Positions 49,231-61,104 of a stretch of DNA of 64,000 bases are shown piece by piece. The DNA lies in NCBI RefSeq assembly GCF_001654925.1, contig NZ_LXER01000040.1, positions 229,469 through 293,468 on the forward strand. The letters run 5' to 3'. The translations under genes were made by a program, and so were the position numbers. The notes below the pieces were generated by a model. That model was not told the origin of the DNA. It did no database searches and was given only the letters and a program-made list of their open reading frames with translations. Every line of letters begins with the position of its first letter. The first letter of the stretch is position 1. This DNA is from Buttiauxella brennerae ATCC 51605. Lineage in GTDB: Bacteria; Pseudomonadota; Gammaproteobacteria; Enterobacterales; Enterobacteriaceae.

Positions 49231-49968
49231 CTAGATCCTTAGCAGCCCCATTAGACGTAAGCCATTTGATTTTAGCAAAAACGAAGCTTCATCTTGCGAT
49301 ATATTCCATATCTCGGCGAGTTTAATAGCCACAGTATTTGCCTCCCATGGCATTACATGGACACCATCTATCTTCGCGAATGGACCATCACTCTCTGGGA
49401 CCACTTGTTCACGTGGCATTAGTGCTGCCAGCTTTCGTCCATTAGCAGATTTCATCATCGTTGGCCCAACACTGAACCAACAACCGGCATCGATTGCACG
49501 TCGAAGCACGGAAGGAGAATCGGTGAACCAGTGAAGAACCGCTGTGCCAAACCCTGGGTTCGCTTCAAGAATATCTAAAACCTCCTTGGCGGCCCCCCGA
49601 GAATGAATGCTGAGAACTCGCCCTCCGAATCCTGCGCATTTCTCAACAATGGCTTTAAATATATTCTTTTGAAGTTCAAAGTAAGGCCTGTATCGTGCCG
49701 AACCATCCAGACCAACCTCGCCAATGGCAGTGCAATTCTCCATTTGTGATAGCAGCATTTCCAGTTCGATGTATTTTTTATCTGCTATCTCAGGGTGAAG
49801 ACCTGGGGAAATCAAACATTTCTGAGTGGTGGCTAGTACTTTTGAAGTTGCTGCGTATGCTCTTGGGCTCGTTGTCACTAGCCAGACAAATTCAGTTCGC
49901 TGCAAAGCTTCGATGTAGACTTTCTTGGCATTCGGATAGAGATCTAAGTGGCAGTGGAAATCCATCAA
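49231..49968 (-). CDS. qatD: QatD: TatD-like metal-dependent nuclease
   Basis: A 245-residue TatD-family hydrolase with a TIM barrel. Motifs are MDFHCHLD (H5, H7), AIGEVGLDGSARY, VLSIHSRGA, AVLHWFTDSP and PESDGPFA. The usual TatD 'ETDSP' is here ESDGP, and the protein is about 15 residues shorter than housekeeping TatD. It is the last gene of the qatABCD set and overlaps qatC by four bases. In the Qat anti-phage system it is required for defence; its substrate is unknown. Identification rests on gene order and all four families. Confidence 0.93.
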   Translation of the reverse strand: MMDFHCHLDLYPNAKKVYIEALQRTEFVWLVTTSPRAYAATSKVLATTQKCLISPGLHPEIADKKYIELEMLLSQMENCTAIGEVGLDGSARYRPYFELQKNIFKAIVEKCAGFGGRVLSIHSRGAAKEVLDILEANPGFGTAVLHWFTDSPSVLRRAIDAGCWFSVGPTMMKSANGRKLAALMPREQVVPESDGPFAKIDGVHVMPWEANTVAIKLAEIWNISQDEASFLLKSNGLRLMGLLRI

Positions 49969-51221
49969 ATTATACCGTCCTTTCGGAGCAATGTAGCCAA
50001 TTCAGCTAAACCCTGTTCAGCAACTTGACGATAATGAGGGCGATCCGCAGCTGACGCAAAGGCTAGTGTGGCTCCTAGGAAGGCATCAATCCCTTTCTTT
50101 TCGGCGGCGAGTACTGCACAAGCCACTGCCATTGGATCGTCCGCATTTGCTTTGCCTGCCACCGACAGATTTGTGAATTTATATCTTGTCGTATCAGAAA
50201 TGCCCCAGCGCTGAATTGCAGCTTTACGAACCATACATGGCACGCATCGACCGCAGTGTGTTCGGTTGTAGGTACGGAAACGACCACAACTTGTCGAATC
50301 ACATGCAAATCTTGTTAGCAGAGTTTGATCTGCACACTGTGCCAACATTTCTCCCTTCGTCATGAACCGATAGGGCATACACAATTGGGCATTGACGCCA
50401 ACGGCATCAAGTAATTTTTGAAGGAAAGTCATGAACTGTGGATGTGTTGTTCTTGTGCTGAGACTAGCCATCCTTCCTGGAAGCAATGGAGGATTGATAC
50501 TTATGAATCCATTTTCTGGTACCAAGATATCTGCCCGTTTGACTGACAGCAATGAAGTAGCGAGCACTGCAAGACCATAGAACGCCATGGAGCGTGCTCT
50601 GGTCGAAGTTTCTTTTTTACCACTGAAAACGACTTTATGACTCCACTGCTGATGCCAATCGCCCCCACCCAGTGCATTAGCATAGGCAACTTGTCGAGCA
50701 GAATCTTCAAAAGCAAGTTGTGACACAAAAATTGGCCTGCGCCCTGCAGTTGTAGCATCTATACCACCTATCAGGCTATCGAGGCCTCCAGAAAGTAAGG
50801 ACACACAATCTCGGTCGCATTTCCGGAGCTTGCCTTTTGGTGGAGGTGGACCACCAGGCAAGAAGTGCAGTGTCCAAAAGTCACCAGAAAGAACTCGGAG
50901 CATTTCCTCAGCAATAGCTTTATTTGCTTCCCAAGGGGCTGGATCATTGAGTGTAATATATAGTTCAATTTGGCGAGTCCAACCATCCGCACTATTTTTG
51001 CGAATAACAGCAACATCTGATGCATAAACAGCAAAACAAAAAAGCATGAAATCCCACACTGGGATCGATGGGGCATAGCCAGCACTCTCTAGCTTACGCA
51101 GCCAACCAGAGGCAATACGTCCAACGTCGGGTCGTGATGATGCCTCTAGGAAGGTGAATGCACGAGTGCCTACTGGCACATTTTGGGGTAGCGAATTGAT
51201 ACTTGAGCAAAGAATTTTCAT
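49965..51221 (-). CDS. qatC: QatC: QueC-like ATP-dependent enzyme
   Basis: A 418-residue protein. An N-terminal extension of about 135 residues precedes a QueC-like domain with the PP-loop SLLSGGLDSL (144-149) and a zinc site of cysteines near 307, 312, 323, 326 and 329 (CGRFRTYNRTHCGRCVPC). QueC makes the deazaguanine preQ0; the Qat version acts in phage defence. It overlaps qatB and qatD by four bases each, so these genes are tightly coupled. Confidence 0.94.
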   Translation of the reverse strand: MKILCSSINSLPQNVPVGTRAFTFLEASSRPDVGRIASGWLRKLESAGYAPSIPVWDFMLFCFAVYASDVAVIRKNSADGWTRQIELYITLNDPAPWEANKAIAEEMLRVLSGDFWTLHFLPGGPPPPKGKLRKCDRDCVSLLSGGLDSLIGGIDATTAGRRPIFVSQLAFEDSARQVAYANALGGGDWHQQWSHKVVFSGKKETSTRARSMAFYGLAVLATSLLSVKRADILVPENGFISINPPLLPGRMASLSTRTTHPQFMTFLQKLLDAVGVNAQLCMPYRFMTKGEMLAQCADQTLLTRFACDSTSCGRFRTYNRTHCGRCVPCMVRKAAIQRWGISDTTRYKFTNLSVAGKANADDPMAVACAVLAAEKKGIDAFLGATLAFASAADRPHYRQVAEQGLAELATLLRKDGII

Positions 51222-52090
51222 GATTCAGAGAACACCGTAAGGGCGTCTTGTAACGCCGAAGTCGCAATTTCTCGCATGGAATGTGAAGTACTGCCAGAAC
51301 GTACCTTTCCCATCGATTTGTTAACAACAACCATAATGTAGTCAAGCACTTGTGCTAATCGCTGTTGTATGACACTGGGTACATATTTTAGCTTTTCAAA
51401 AACCCTTCCGAGTTCAAGTTGAACCCGGTTGTAAACATCGTACGCCACTGTGAATGCCATTACATTGGCAATCTGGTCATCCCCAAGATTGAAGATATCA
51501 GCAGTGGGATCTACTTCATAAAGATGAGAGATGGCCTGATTCATTGCATGCTTGGCTGACTCTTCGTCAACACTTCCACCCGTGGGCAGCAGCTTTTGTA
51601 CAACTTCTAGTGCAGTATCATGGGCAGATAGATTTCTCTGTTTTACCGAAGCAACCCACGCATCGATATCAGGGTCGGTCCCATCTCGGGCTGTTGCCAG
51701 AAAGCCCCCTAATGAAGCAGAAGCTATAGCACTAGTGCGCATACGACTCGCCGCTTTTATTGATCCGCCCATACCTTTTTTAATGAAACTCGAAATACCT
51801 CGCCGTAAATCAGATCCACTACCAGATTGCACGAAACCCGTGAGAGCTCTTCGTGCTTCCTGATAACGCCCCGCTGGTGCTGCCGCCGGACTTTCTACAT
51901 GCTGCGTTGTAGTGTTGTCATTCTCCGAGTCACTTTCATTTGCACCATCAGAGCCATCTTCGGGAGCTGGATTTGGTGATATAGGTTTGTCTGCATGGCT
52001 AGAGTCAATGCCAGTTTCAGCATCATCTAGCCATGGTGGATCAAATGATGCGCCAGAACCGGCTCCTGCGCTTGAGGTCGACGTACCCAT
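51218..52090 (-). CDS. qatB: QatB: Qat defence protein of unknown fold
   Basis: A 290-residue protein. It opens with MGTSTSSAGAGSGASFDPPW, the Gly/Ser-rich 'MGTS...PPW' N-terminus typical of QatB. An acidic disordered stretch follows (about 20-75, rich in Asp, Glu, Ser and Asn), then a helical Gly/Ala-rich domain. Its start follows the qatA stop with no gap. No enzymatic motif is seen. In the family it is essential for defence; with Gly2 exposed after Met removal it may be a modification target of QatC (inference). Confidence 0.92.
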   Translation of the reverse strand: MGTSTSSAGAGSGASFDPPWLDDAETGIDSSHADKPISPNPAPEDGSDGANESDSENDNTTTQHVESPAAAPAGRYQEARRALTGFVQSGSGSDLRRGISSFIKKGMGGSIKAASRMRTSAIASASLGGFLATARDGTDPDIDAWVASVKQRNLSAHDTALEVVQKLLPTGGSVDEESAKHAMNQAISHLYEVDPTADIFNLGDDQIANVMAFTVAYDVYNRVQLELGRVFEKLKYVPSVIQQRLAQVLDYIMVVVNKSMGKVRSGSTSHSMREIATSALQDALTVFSES

Positions 52091-53995
52091 TTATTTCTTC
52101 CTTGCATTTTCAATTGCACGTTTAACAGGTTTCGGAATCTGTTCGTCCCGTTCCCACTTAGATAAAACATCTTTCGCCCAGCTACACTCTGTCAAAGCTG
52201 AAACCAAGCCTGGGGCGAGCTGAGAAATAGGTGCCTGACTAATGAGTGCAGCGGCTCGAGCCCCGGTACTTGGGTGAATATGAGACACCTCGATAAGCAT
52301 CAAGACCTCTTCGGCCTTTTGCCATAAACGGTTTGGTCGCCTAATTTCCCAGGCGCGAGCCATGGCAAGACCAGACTGCAGTTCACCAGCATCCATTATT
52401 TGCTGTTTTAATGCTTCGTTCGAATTTCGGGCTGCCACCAACGCATCACGTAATGCTTTACCTGCTACGTTCAGATCATCGGCACCAAAATCCCTAACGG
52501 TGCTATCTCTACTGAGGTGCAATATAGGTCGCATATCCATATCACCAAGCAGAGGTTTTAGCTGCAGCCACTCACGAACAAACTCTTTATCTCCAAATAG
52601 GGTGGGGAGCGTATTATCCGGGTCTTTAGCAGCCATCTCTGCGTCATGAAGAATGCTGACTCTTCCTTCGTTTTCGGCCGAAACCTTTTCTGCCAATGCA
52701 TTCGCCGTAGCTTCGTCACACCGCTCGAGCAAATGCCACTTAGCCAGAATTTGTACATCCACATCAATGCCTTGTGGTTTAGCTAATGTCTTACGCAAAA
52801 ACACTGTATTAAGAAATCGCTTAATCAGTCGTGGGTTGGCCTGGACTGTACTTGCACTAAAAAGTAATGGAGCCAACCTCTCAGCCAGCCCCATTAGGTC
52901 GAGCAACTCAGCATCCTCCTGTTCCACCAGCGTTTCGAGGAATGCAAGATCAACGGTTTTTCCCGTCCAAGTTTCTCGTAGTCGAGCTTCTACGCTGAGT
53001 TTAGCGTTCTCAAAACTCTCGGTTTCCAGCTGTCCGCTGCGGTGAGCACGTTCCAAAAATAGCAACGCGGTATATGCTTTAGTCTCGTTAGCGCCCAGTC
53101 TTGGTACTCTCAATGGAACTTGAATTAACTTGTCAAAATAATTGGTTGCGATATCGTCATCCAAACCAGTACCAGCAAAGTGGACACGGACGGCTCCACG
53201 AATAAACACATCGTCCGCGGCGATGACGAATGCACTTCGACGCAGAAACAGCAGCAACCGAATAGCCTCGAGCGTTGAAATAGCCGTCTTAGGTAGGCAT
53301 CGATCAAGGTCATCGACAAAGACTACCAACGTGATATTCAGCTCGACGAGTAGCTCTTCCAAGGCTTCCCGAAAGGATTGTATTTCTTTTGGCAGCGAAA
53401 CGGGTTTAGCTTCGTTCAAGAGTCCTTTGGTAGCTTCTGATGCATCTTTGGCGACTGCGATGCCTTCATTAAGTGATTCATTCTGCAATGCACCTTTTCC
53501 AGCCTCGACAACTTTTCCAATAAGACCGACCGGAACCCCTGTGATCAAGGTGGCTGCAACTTCTCCACCCAGTTGGGCCAACCGTAGAAAATTAATGCGC
53601 TTGACGAGGGATTTTGCCTTACCTAAAAGTCCACTATTCTGAGCGACTACAGCCTCAAGTACTGCATCTCCAACCGTCTGTAGCAGCGCAGTACGTGCAT
53701 CTTCAAAGCCTTGGTAAAGCCATGGATTGAAAGTTATCACTACATGTTTTGGTCGTTCCTCAGAGGCAATTCCCATTCCGACAGTCTGTTCCAGCGATAA
53801 CTCAGATGCGATCATCCGTACAAGTGACGATTTTCCTGCGCCCCAGCCTCCCGAGATCCCAATCGAGATTGGCTCCCCACCGGTATCTTGAATGAGCCCC
53901 GCACATGCTTTTGCTACTAGGCGAAAATTAACGTAATCAACGGTTGTCTCATTGTCATGCCACATTGACTTTCCTATTATTTCTTTATTCGTCAA
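52091..53995 (-). CDS. qatA: QatA: KAP-family P-loop ATPase
   Basis: A 634-residue KAP NTPase. The Walker A is GISGGWGAGKSSLVRM (about 49-57), followed by the KAP motif FNPWLYQGFEDART (89-102), and the Walker B is VVFVDDLDRC (224-233). Between them is a hydrophobic stretch (about 138-165) of the kind that inserts into the membrane in this family. It is the first qat gene and begins only 26 bases after the hsdR stop, with no terminator between them, so it appears to share the hsd transcript. Confidence 0.94.
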   Translation of the reverse strand: MTNKEIIGKSMWHDNETTVDYVNFRLVAKACAGLIQDTGGEPISIGISGGWGAGKSSLVRMIASELSLEQTVGMGIASEERPKHVVITFNPWLYQGFEDARTALLQTVGDAVLEAVVAQNSGLLGKAKSLVKRINFLRLAQLGGEVAATLITGVPVGLIGKVVEAGKGALQNESLNEGIAVAKDASEATKGLLNEAKPVSLPKEIQSFREALEELLVELNITLVVFVDDLDRCLPKTAISTLEAIRLLLFLRRSAFVIAADDVFIRGAVRVHFAGTGLDDDIATNYFDKLIQVPLRVPRLGANETKAYTALLFLERAHRSGQLETESFENAKLSVEARLRETWTGKTVDLAFLETLVEQEDAELLDLMGLAERLAPLLFSASTVQANPRLIKRFLNTVFLRKTLAKPQGIDVDVQILAKWHLLERCDEATANALAEKVSAENEGRVSILHDAEMAAKDPDNTLPTLFGDKEFVREWLQLKPLLGDMDMRPILHLSRDSTVRDFGADDLNVAGKALRDALVAARNSNEALKQQIMDAGELQSGLAMARAWEIRRPNRLWQKAEEVLMLIEVSHIHPSTGARAAALISQAPISQLAPGLVSALTECSWAKDVLSKWERDEQIPKPVKRAIENARKK

Positions 53996-54021
53996 TCACT
54001 AGAACTGCCATATTAGGCAGA

Positions 54022-57000
54022 TCATCCACGTGAAACCGACCACCCTGATGACAAAGCCTCAGCCTGTTGAAGTACTGTTTGTACGGCTGTTTCCTGAAGA
54101 TCTGGTGGATAACCATACTTACGGAGAATACGCTTCACCAGCACTCGCATTCGAGCGCGTGCAGACTCGCGATGAGCCCAGTCAACGGACACGTTTTCAC
54201 GCAGGCTCATTAGCAACTCATGAGCAATGAGTTTCAGTTTATCGTCACCCATAACTTGAATGGCGTCCTCGTTGTCAGCCAATGCGTCGTAGAAGGCAAT
54301 CTCATCCTCAGACAAACCTTGTTCTTCACCCCGTTGGCGAGACGCACGGATGTCCTTGGCTAGCTTGATTAGTTCCTGCAGCACTTCGGCAGTGGTGATA
54401 GCATTGGCGTGGTATCGTGCCACCGAATCTTCCAGTCGCTCCGAGAAAGCTTTGGTCTGTACCACGTTGGCCTTGCTACGTGAGCGAATTCCATCGTTGA
54501 GCAGTTTACGCAGGGCTTCCAACGCAAGATTCTTCTTCTCCATCTGCTGTACTTCAGCGAGAAACTCGTCGGAGAGGATGGAAATATCCGGACTCTTAAT
54601 ACCCGCAGCAGCAAGTATGTCCACGATCTCGGTCGAGACAACAGCTCGGCTGACGATCTGTTGGATCGCCAATTCGCGCTCTTGCTGCGTCGCACCTGAA
54701 CCATTACTACTTTTGACTAGAGCGGCACGTATTGCCTGGAAGAAACCGACTTCCTCCCGGATTTCTCGGGCCTCGTCGGATGCTGATGCCAAAGCGAATG
54801 CCTTGGACAGGGCTAGCACTGCATCCTGGTATCGACGATGCGCATTCTTCTTACCCTCTTTGGTGTTCTCTTTCGCCGCCAACTTTTGTTGCAGGTCGAG
54901 AATCCACTCTATGGCACCTGCCATCATCACAAGGCGTTCTTGTGGAGTGCCTGCCATCGCGGAGGCGTAGTCGTAACCGTGGTACATGTCCCGTACGACC
55001 TCGTACTTCTCAATCATCACCGAGATGGCCTGCGCTTCGTCAACGCCTGTGTTTTCCTGATCGTTCCGGGAATATTGCTGCAGGGCCGACTTCAAGTTTT
55101 GTGCGATGCCGATGTAATCGACGATTAGTCCTGCAGGCTTGTCGCGGAACACCCGATTCACGCGCGCAATTGCCTGCATCAACCCGTGGCCTTGCATTTG
55201 TTTATCCACGTACATGGTGTGCATGCACGGCGCATCAAAGCCGGTCAGCCACATATCCCGCACGATCACTAGCTTGAGTTGATCTTTGGGATCACGGGCT
55301 CGCTTGGCCAGCAGATCACGTCGGGCCTTGTTGCCTATGTGCTGTTGCCATGCCTGCGGATCGCTCGCCGCACCCGTCATTACAATCTTGACCGCGCCTG
55401 CGTTGTCATCAGTGCTGTGCCAGTCTGGGCGCAGTTTGACGATCTCGTCGTATAGCTTGACGCAGATGCGCCGGCTCATACACACCACCATCGCCTTGCC
55501 ATTGAGTGCGGCCACGCGATCCTCAAAGTGGGTAACCATGTCCTTGGCAACTAAATTAAGGCGTTTATCACTGCCAACTAGTGCTTCAACCGTTGACCAT
55601 TTCTTCTTTAAGCGCTCCTGGTCGGCTTCTGAGTCCTCCTCAGTCAATTCATTGACCTCTACGTCGATCTTCGGTTTCTCATCCTCGTCGAGTTCGATTC
55701 GCGCCAGACGGGATTCATAGTAGATCGGTACGGTCGCGCCATCCTCGACTGCCCTGCTGATGTCGTAAATATCGATATAGTTGCCGAATACCGCTGGGGT
55801 GTTTACATCACCTGCTTCTATAGGTGTACCGGTAAAACCGATGAAGGATGCATTAGGGAGGGCATCGCGCATGTACTTGGCAAATCCATAGGAGATTTCG
55901 CCAGTCTTCACGTCTACCTTGGCCTTGAAGCCATATTGGCTTCGGTGCGCTTCATCTGCGATGACCACCACGTTGCGCCGAGTGGTAAGTGGCTCCTCAA
56001 TCTCGCCAAATTTTTGCAAAGTCGTGAAGATAACGCCACCTGATGCTCGGCTTAAAACTTTCTGCAGATCTTCGCGGCTCTCGGCTTGAATTGGCGTCTG
56101 TCGGATCAGATCACGGCACATCGAGAAAGTAGAGAAGAGCTGGTCGTCGAGATCGTTGCGGTCGGTTAGTACTACTAGCGTTGGGTTGGCCATGGCCGGA
56201 TGCTTGACGAGTTGCCCTGCGTAGAATGCCATCAGCAGGCTTTTGCCGGAGCCTTGGGTGTGCCAGATGACACCAGCACGATGATTACCCTCTGGCGAGG
56301 ATGCATTCACAGTGCTGTTGACCGCGTGTCGTACTGCGTGGAACTGGTGGTATCCTGCAATGATTTTGGCGAGCCCTGCTCCGGTTTCGGCAAAGACGGT
56401 GAAATCGCGTATTAAGGCCAGTAATCGTCGCTGTTCGAACACACCCTCGATTAATGTTGAAAGTTCTGGAGCTCCCTTTGGTGCAATATCCACGCCGTCG
56501 GTGGTGCGCCATGGCATGAAACGCTCAAGATCTGCCGACAACGATCCCACTCGGGCTGCAATGCCGTCCGATGTAACCAGGAGTGCGTTGGTGTTGAATA
56601 GAGAAGGAATTTCCTGCTTGTAGGTCTGGAGTTGGTTGAATGCCCCTAACAGATGCGCTCCGGCATTACCTGGTGCTTTTAGTTCGATTACACCTATTGG
56701 TAATCCGTTCACGAACACCACCACATCGGGCCGCCGCTTGTTCTCTCCATTGATCACCATGAACTGACTCACTGCCAACCAATCGTTCTTCTCCGGGTGC
56801 TCGAAGTCGATGAGTGCAATCTTGCACGCAGTCAGCGTGCCGTCGTCGGCGTAGTACTCAACATCCACACCTTCCGTTATCAATTTGTGGATACGGCGGT
56901 TTTCCTCGAGAAGAGATGGTAGTTCGGACTGCATCATGCGGCGCACAGCATCTTGGTGCGCCTCTAATGGCAAGCCAGGGTTCAGGCGTGCAACGGCATC

Positions 57001-57156
57001 CTCGAACCGACTCTTGAGCACGACCTCATTGTGACTTTCGCGTTCCGGTCGGCGTCCGTCAGGGCCGATGTCGTCCTCGCGTTCGATGCTGTAACCAAGA
57101 ACGTGCATCTGCTCCAGTAGTGCTTGTTCTACGGCGGCTTCAGATAGAAATGCCAT
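54022..57156 (-). CDS. hsdR: Type I restriction endonuclease subunit HsdR
   Basis: A 1044-residue restriction subunit. An N-terminal PD-(D/E)XK nuclease site is [20 protein letters not shown] (D144, E158, K160). The SF2 motor has Walker [13 protein letters not shown] (about 301-306), DEAH at 401-404, GFTGTPIE, and the late motifs [15 protein letters not shown] and [11 protein letters not shown] helical C-terminal part binds the MTase. All motifs are intact, so the system should restrict. It starts 34 bases after the HEPN-like gene. Confidence 0.96.
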   Translation of the reverse strand: MAFLSEAAVEQALLEQMHVLGYSIEREDDIGPDGRRPERESHNEVVLKSRFEDAVARLNPGLPLEAHQDAVRRMMQSELPSLLEENRRIHKLITEGVDVEYYADDGTLTACKIALIDFEHPEKNDWLAVSQFMVINGENKRRPDVVVFVNGLPIGVIELKAPGNAGAHLLGAFNQLQTYKQEIPSLFNTNALLVTSDGIAARVGSLSADLERFMPWRTTDGVDIAPKGAPELSTLIEGVFEQRRLLALIRDFTVFAETGAGLAKIIAGYHQFHAVRHAVNSTVNASSPEGNHRAGVIWHTQGSGKSLLMAFYAGQLVKHPAMANPTLVVLTDRNDLDDQLFSTFSMCRDLIRQTPIQAESREDLQKVLSRASGGVIFTTLQKFGEIEEPLTTRRNVVVIADEAHRSQYGFKAKVDVKTGEISYGFAKYMRDALPNASFIGFTGTPIEAGDVNTPAVFGNYIDIYDISRAVEDGATVPIYYESRLARIELDEDEKPKIDVEVNELTEEDSEADQERLKKKWSTVEALVGSDKRLNLVAKDMVTHFEDRVAALNGKAMVVCMSRRICVKLYDEIVKLRPDWHSTDDNAGAVKIVMTGAASDPQAWQQHIGNKARRDLLAKRARDPKDQLKLVIVRDMWLTGFDAPCMHTMYVDKQMQGHGLMQAIARVNRVFRDKPAGLIVDYIGIAQNLKSALQQYSRNDQENTGVDEAQAISVMIEKYEVVRDMYHGYDYASAMAGTPQERLVMMAGAIEWILDLQQKLAAKENTKEGKKNAHRRYQDAVLALSKAFALASASDEAREIREEVGFFQAIRAALVKSSNGSGATQQERELAIQQIVSRAVVSTEIVDILAAAGIKSPDISILSDEFLAEVQQMEKKNLALEALRKLLNDGIRSRSKANVVQTKAFSERLEDSVARYHANAITTAEVLQELIKLAKDIRASRQRGEEQGLSEDEIAFYDALADNEDAIQVMGDDKLKLIAHELLMSLRENVSVDWAHRESARARMRVLVKRILRKYGYPPDLQETAVQTVLQQAEALSSGWSVSRG

Positions 57157-57190
57157 TATTGCTCTCCTGCTATTTTGGGCTTGTACATTT

Positions 57191-58240
57191 CTATTCCTCT
57201 TCTAATCCAAACAGACCACGCAGTTCGTTTATTTCTATCGCAAAGTTATTTCGATCTTCTTCATGGCGTACGGCTTCACCAATAATTTCGTATTCAAGCC
57301 GCCGATTAGGTGCTTCACCACGCGTCTTTCTGAAAATACAAAGACGAGTCGTATGGCCAACGCCATCCTCGCGAAAGCAAATCATCGGACGAAGACCGAA
57401 AATAAGTCCGTCTGCAATTACAAGCATCTGCCCAGGACGAAAATATTTCTCGGCGGAATCTAGCATTTGCTGATGGCTAATCTTGATGTTCTGGATTGTT
57501 CTTGTGGAGCTATGCCCTCTAAATATTTCACATCTTAGAGTTGTTCCATCAACCTGACTTAAATACCGAACAATCTGAATGTCTTCTAGGCCATCAAGGT
57601 CTGCAAGAACTTCCACTACATCTACATATGCATCGCTGATCCAATTTCGCGCCTGCGCCTCAGACTGCGCCGCGCTATGAGAGAAAGCATTCCTAGATTG
57701 GTTGAGCTCCTTCATCGCAGCAAGTGTTGCTGCCGGTGAAATTTTTGCGACTGAGGGATAAATACCTTCAGCACTCAGCTGGTTAGTGATCCTCTCGATG
57801 TTCTCAAGTCTTTTTGCGATACTATCAGTGAACAAATCCTTAAATTTCAGCGGATCTGCGACCTGAATATTTCTATGGCGGCATTCCGCTACGGCTAGCG
57901 CATGAAGGATATCGATTACCGACTCCCAAGTATCTCGAAGAAGGTGTAGACGTTGCAGATCACTCTCGTATCCATTTTCAAATCGGTAGAAATAGTAAGC
58001 AATCGGAGATGGGAATTGATTGCATACGGATTCTTTTATTCCTTCTTCACGCTGTTGTGTAAAGTCCGAAAATGCAGCTTCATAAGTGTCTGGACTCATA
58101 GTGAAAAGAACAAAACTTGGTCTCGGTTGATAACCAAGAATGTCGAGTATTCCGTCTGCTTGTTCTGAGTACTGCTCATCTAACCATTCGTTGTACGACG
58201 GACAGGCTTCATAATTGTTTGGATCAAGCTGAAGATTCAT
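57191..58240 (-). CDS. Unrecognised protein with HEPN-like RNxxxH motif inside the hsd operon
   Basis: A 349-residue protein if started at the ATG at 58240, which has GGAG nine bases upstream inside the hsdS end; a start at 58270 ([12 protein letters not shown]) would add ten residues and overlap hsdS. I do not recognise the family. The middle is helical and contains [13 protein letters not shown], an exact R-N-x-x-x-H HEPN signature (about 183-188), preceded by [20 protein letters not shown], a plausible partner helix. The last 100 residues look beta-rich. Many HEPN proteins are RNases; a toxin or abortive-infection role is an inference from motif and place. Confidence 0.7.
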   Translation of the reverse strand: MNLQLDPNNYEACPSYNEWLDEQYSEQADGILDILGYQPRPSFVLFTMSPDTYEAAFSDFTQQREEGIKESVCNQFPSPIAYYFYRFENGYESDLQRLHLLRDTWESVIDILHALAVAECRHRNIQVADPLKFKDLFTDSIAKRLENIERITNQLSAEGIYPSVAKISPAATLAAMKELNQSRNAFSHSAAQSEAQARNWISDAYVDVVEVLADLDGLEDIQIVRYLSQVDGTTLRCEIFRGHSSTRTIQNIKISHQQMLDSAEKYFRPGQMLVIADGLIFGLRPMICFREDGVGHTTRLCIFRKTRGEAPNRRLEYEIIGEAVRHEEDRNNFAIEINELRGLFGLEEE

Positions 58241-58244
58241 CCAG

Positions 58245-59541
<1,297 letters not shown>

Positions 59542-59552
<11 letters not shown>

Positions 59553-61098
59553 ATCCAAGCTCCTTAAGGTTGGCCTCAATTTCCGCATCCAACTTTGCCG
59601 ATGTTGCCTGCTGTTCGTGCCACTGTGCAAAGAGCCGCGCCATCTTCTCTTCGAAGGGCTCACCATCATATTCGTGTTCCGCTGCGCCAACGTAACGGCC
59701 TGGTGTCAGAACATGGCCGTGCTTGCGAATTTCCTCTATCGATACAGATTTGCAGAAGCCTGTTACGTCAGCGTACTCACCCGCGCCCTCTTCCCCACGC
59801 CAAGAGTGGTAGGTGTCAGCAATTAGCTGAATTTCCTCATCGGTGAGTTCTCGCCGAGTGCGATCCACCAGCACGCCCAGCTTGCGGGCATCTATGAACA
59901 GCACTTTCCTGCTCCGGTCACTCTGGCTTTTGCCGGGATTCTTATTGCGAGTCAGGAACCACAGGCTGGCGGGAATCTGCGTGGAGTAAAAGAGCTGCCC
60001 AGGCAACGCCACCATACAATCCACCACATCGGCTTCAAGCATCGTCTTACGGATTTCTCCCTCACCGGATTGGTTGGAGCTCATGGAACCGTTTGCCAGC
60101 ACCACGCCCGCTTTACCATTGGGCGCAAGGTGGTGGTAGATGTGCTGTAGCCACGCGTAGTTGGCATTGCCTACAGGCGGTGCACCGAATTTCCAGCGCA
60201 CGTCTTCACGTAGGCGGTCGCCGCCCCAGTCTGAAATATTGAACGGCGGGTTGGCGAGGATGTAATCGGCCTTGAGATCGCGCAGTTCATCCTTATGGAA
60301 GCTGCCATCGTTGTTCCAGCGTATGTCGGAGTCGATGCCGCGCACTGCTAGGTTCATCTTGGCTAGTCGCCAAGTGGTATAGTTCGACTCTTGCCCGTAA
60401 ATCGCAATGTCGCCAATACGACCACCGTGCTCATGCACAAACTTTTCTGATTGCACGAACATGCCACCCGAACCGCAGCATGGATCATAAACACGACCTG
60501 AGTAGGGTTCGAGCATCTCGACCAGAACGCGAACTACAGAACGCGGGGTGTAAAACTCGCCCCCACGCTTGCCTTCGGCTCCGGCAAATTGGCTGAGGAA
60601 ATACTCGTACACGCGTCCGAGGATGTCCTTGGAGCGGTCACCTTCCTCGTTAAGTGCGATGCCGGAGATCAGGTCAATCAGTTCACCCAGCATTACTTTG
60701 TTGAGTGCTGGGCGGCCGTAATCCTTAGGTAGCACGCCCTTGAGCGATTCGTTGTCTTTCTCGATGGCGCGCATTGCATCGTCAATCAAGGTACCGACGG
60801 TGGGTAACTTAGCGTTGGCCTGCAGATGCGACCAGCGCGCCTCCTTCGGCACCCAGAACACGTTGTCAGCGAGATACTCGTCTTTGTCCTCGGCAGCCTG
60901 TACATCTTCCGCCAGTAGCGCATTGTGTTTGGCCTCGAAGGCGTCAGAGATGTACTTCAGGAAGATGAGTCCAAGTGCGACGTGTTTGTAGTCGGACGGT
61001 TCCATGTTGCCACGCAGTTTGTCGGCTGCCTTGAAAAGATCGGCCTCGAAGCCGAGGTTGCCGCCGTTGCCGTTCTTGGCGGTGTCTTTCTGTGCCAT
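59542..61098 (-). CDS. hsdM: Type I DNA methyltransferase subunit HsdM
   Basis: A 518-residue N6-adenine methyltransferase. A helical N-terminal domain (about 15-150) precedes the catalytic domain with [15 protein letters not shown], the SAM motif [13 protein letters not shown] (205-212) and the catalytic NPPF ([15 protein letters not shown], 283-286). With HsdS it methylates host sites; with HsdR it forms the restriction complex. It starts six bases after the stop of the WYL regulator gene. Confidence 0.96.
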
Positions 61099-61104
61099 CG
61101 TTTC

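Noticed and set aside
49231..49968. Reading qatD as housekeeping tatD
   Set aside because: It overlaps a QueC-like gene and follows QatB and a KAP ATPase, the exact Qat set, and its last motif differs from TatD.
49965..51221. Queuosine or dpd-type DNA modification cluster
   Set aside because: Only a QueC-like protein is present; no QueD, QueE, DpdA or Tgt-like gene accompanies it, and the neighbours fit Qat.
54350..54970. Plus-strand ORF of 206 codons inside hsdR
   Set aside because: Antisense to intact hsdR with Ser/Arg/Ala-rich low-complexity translation.
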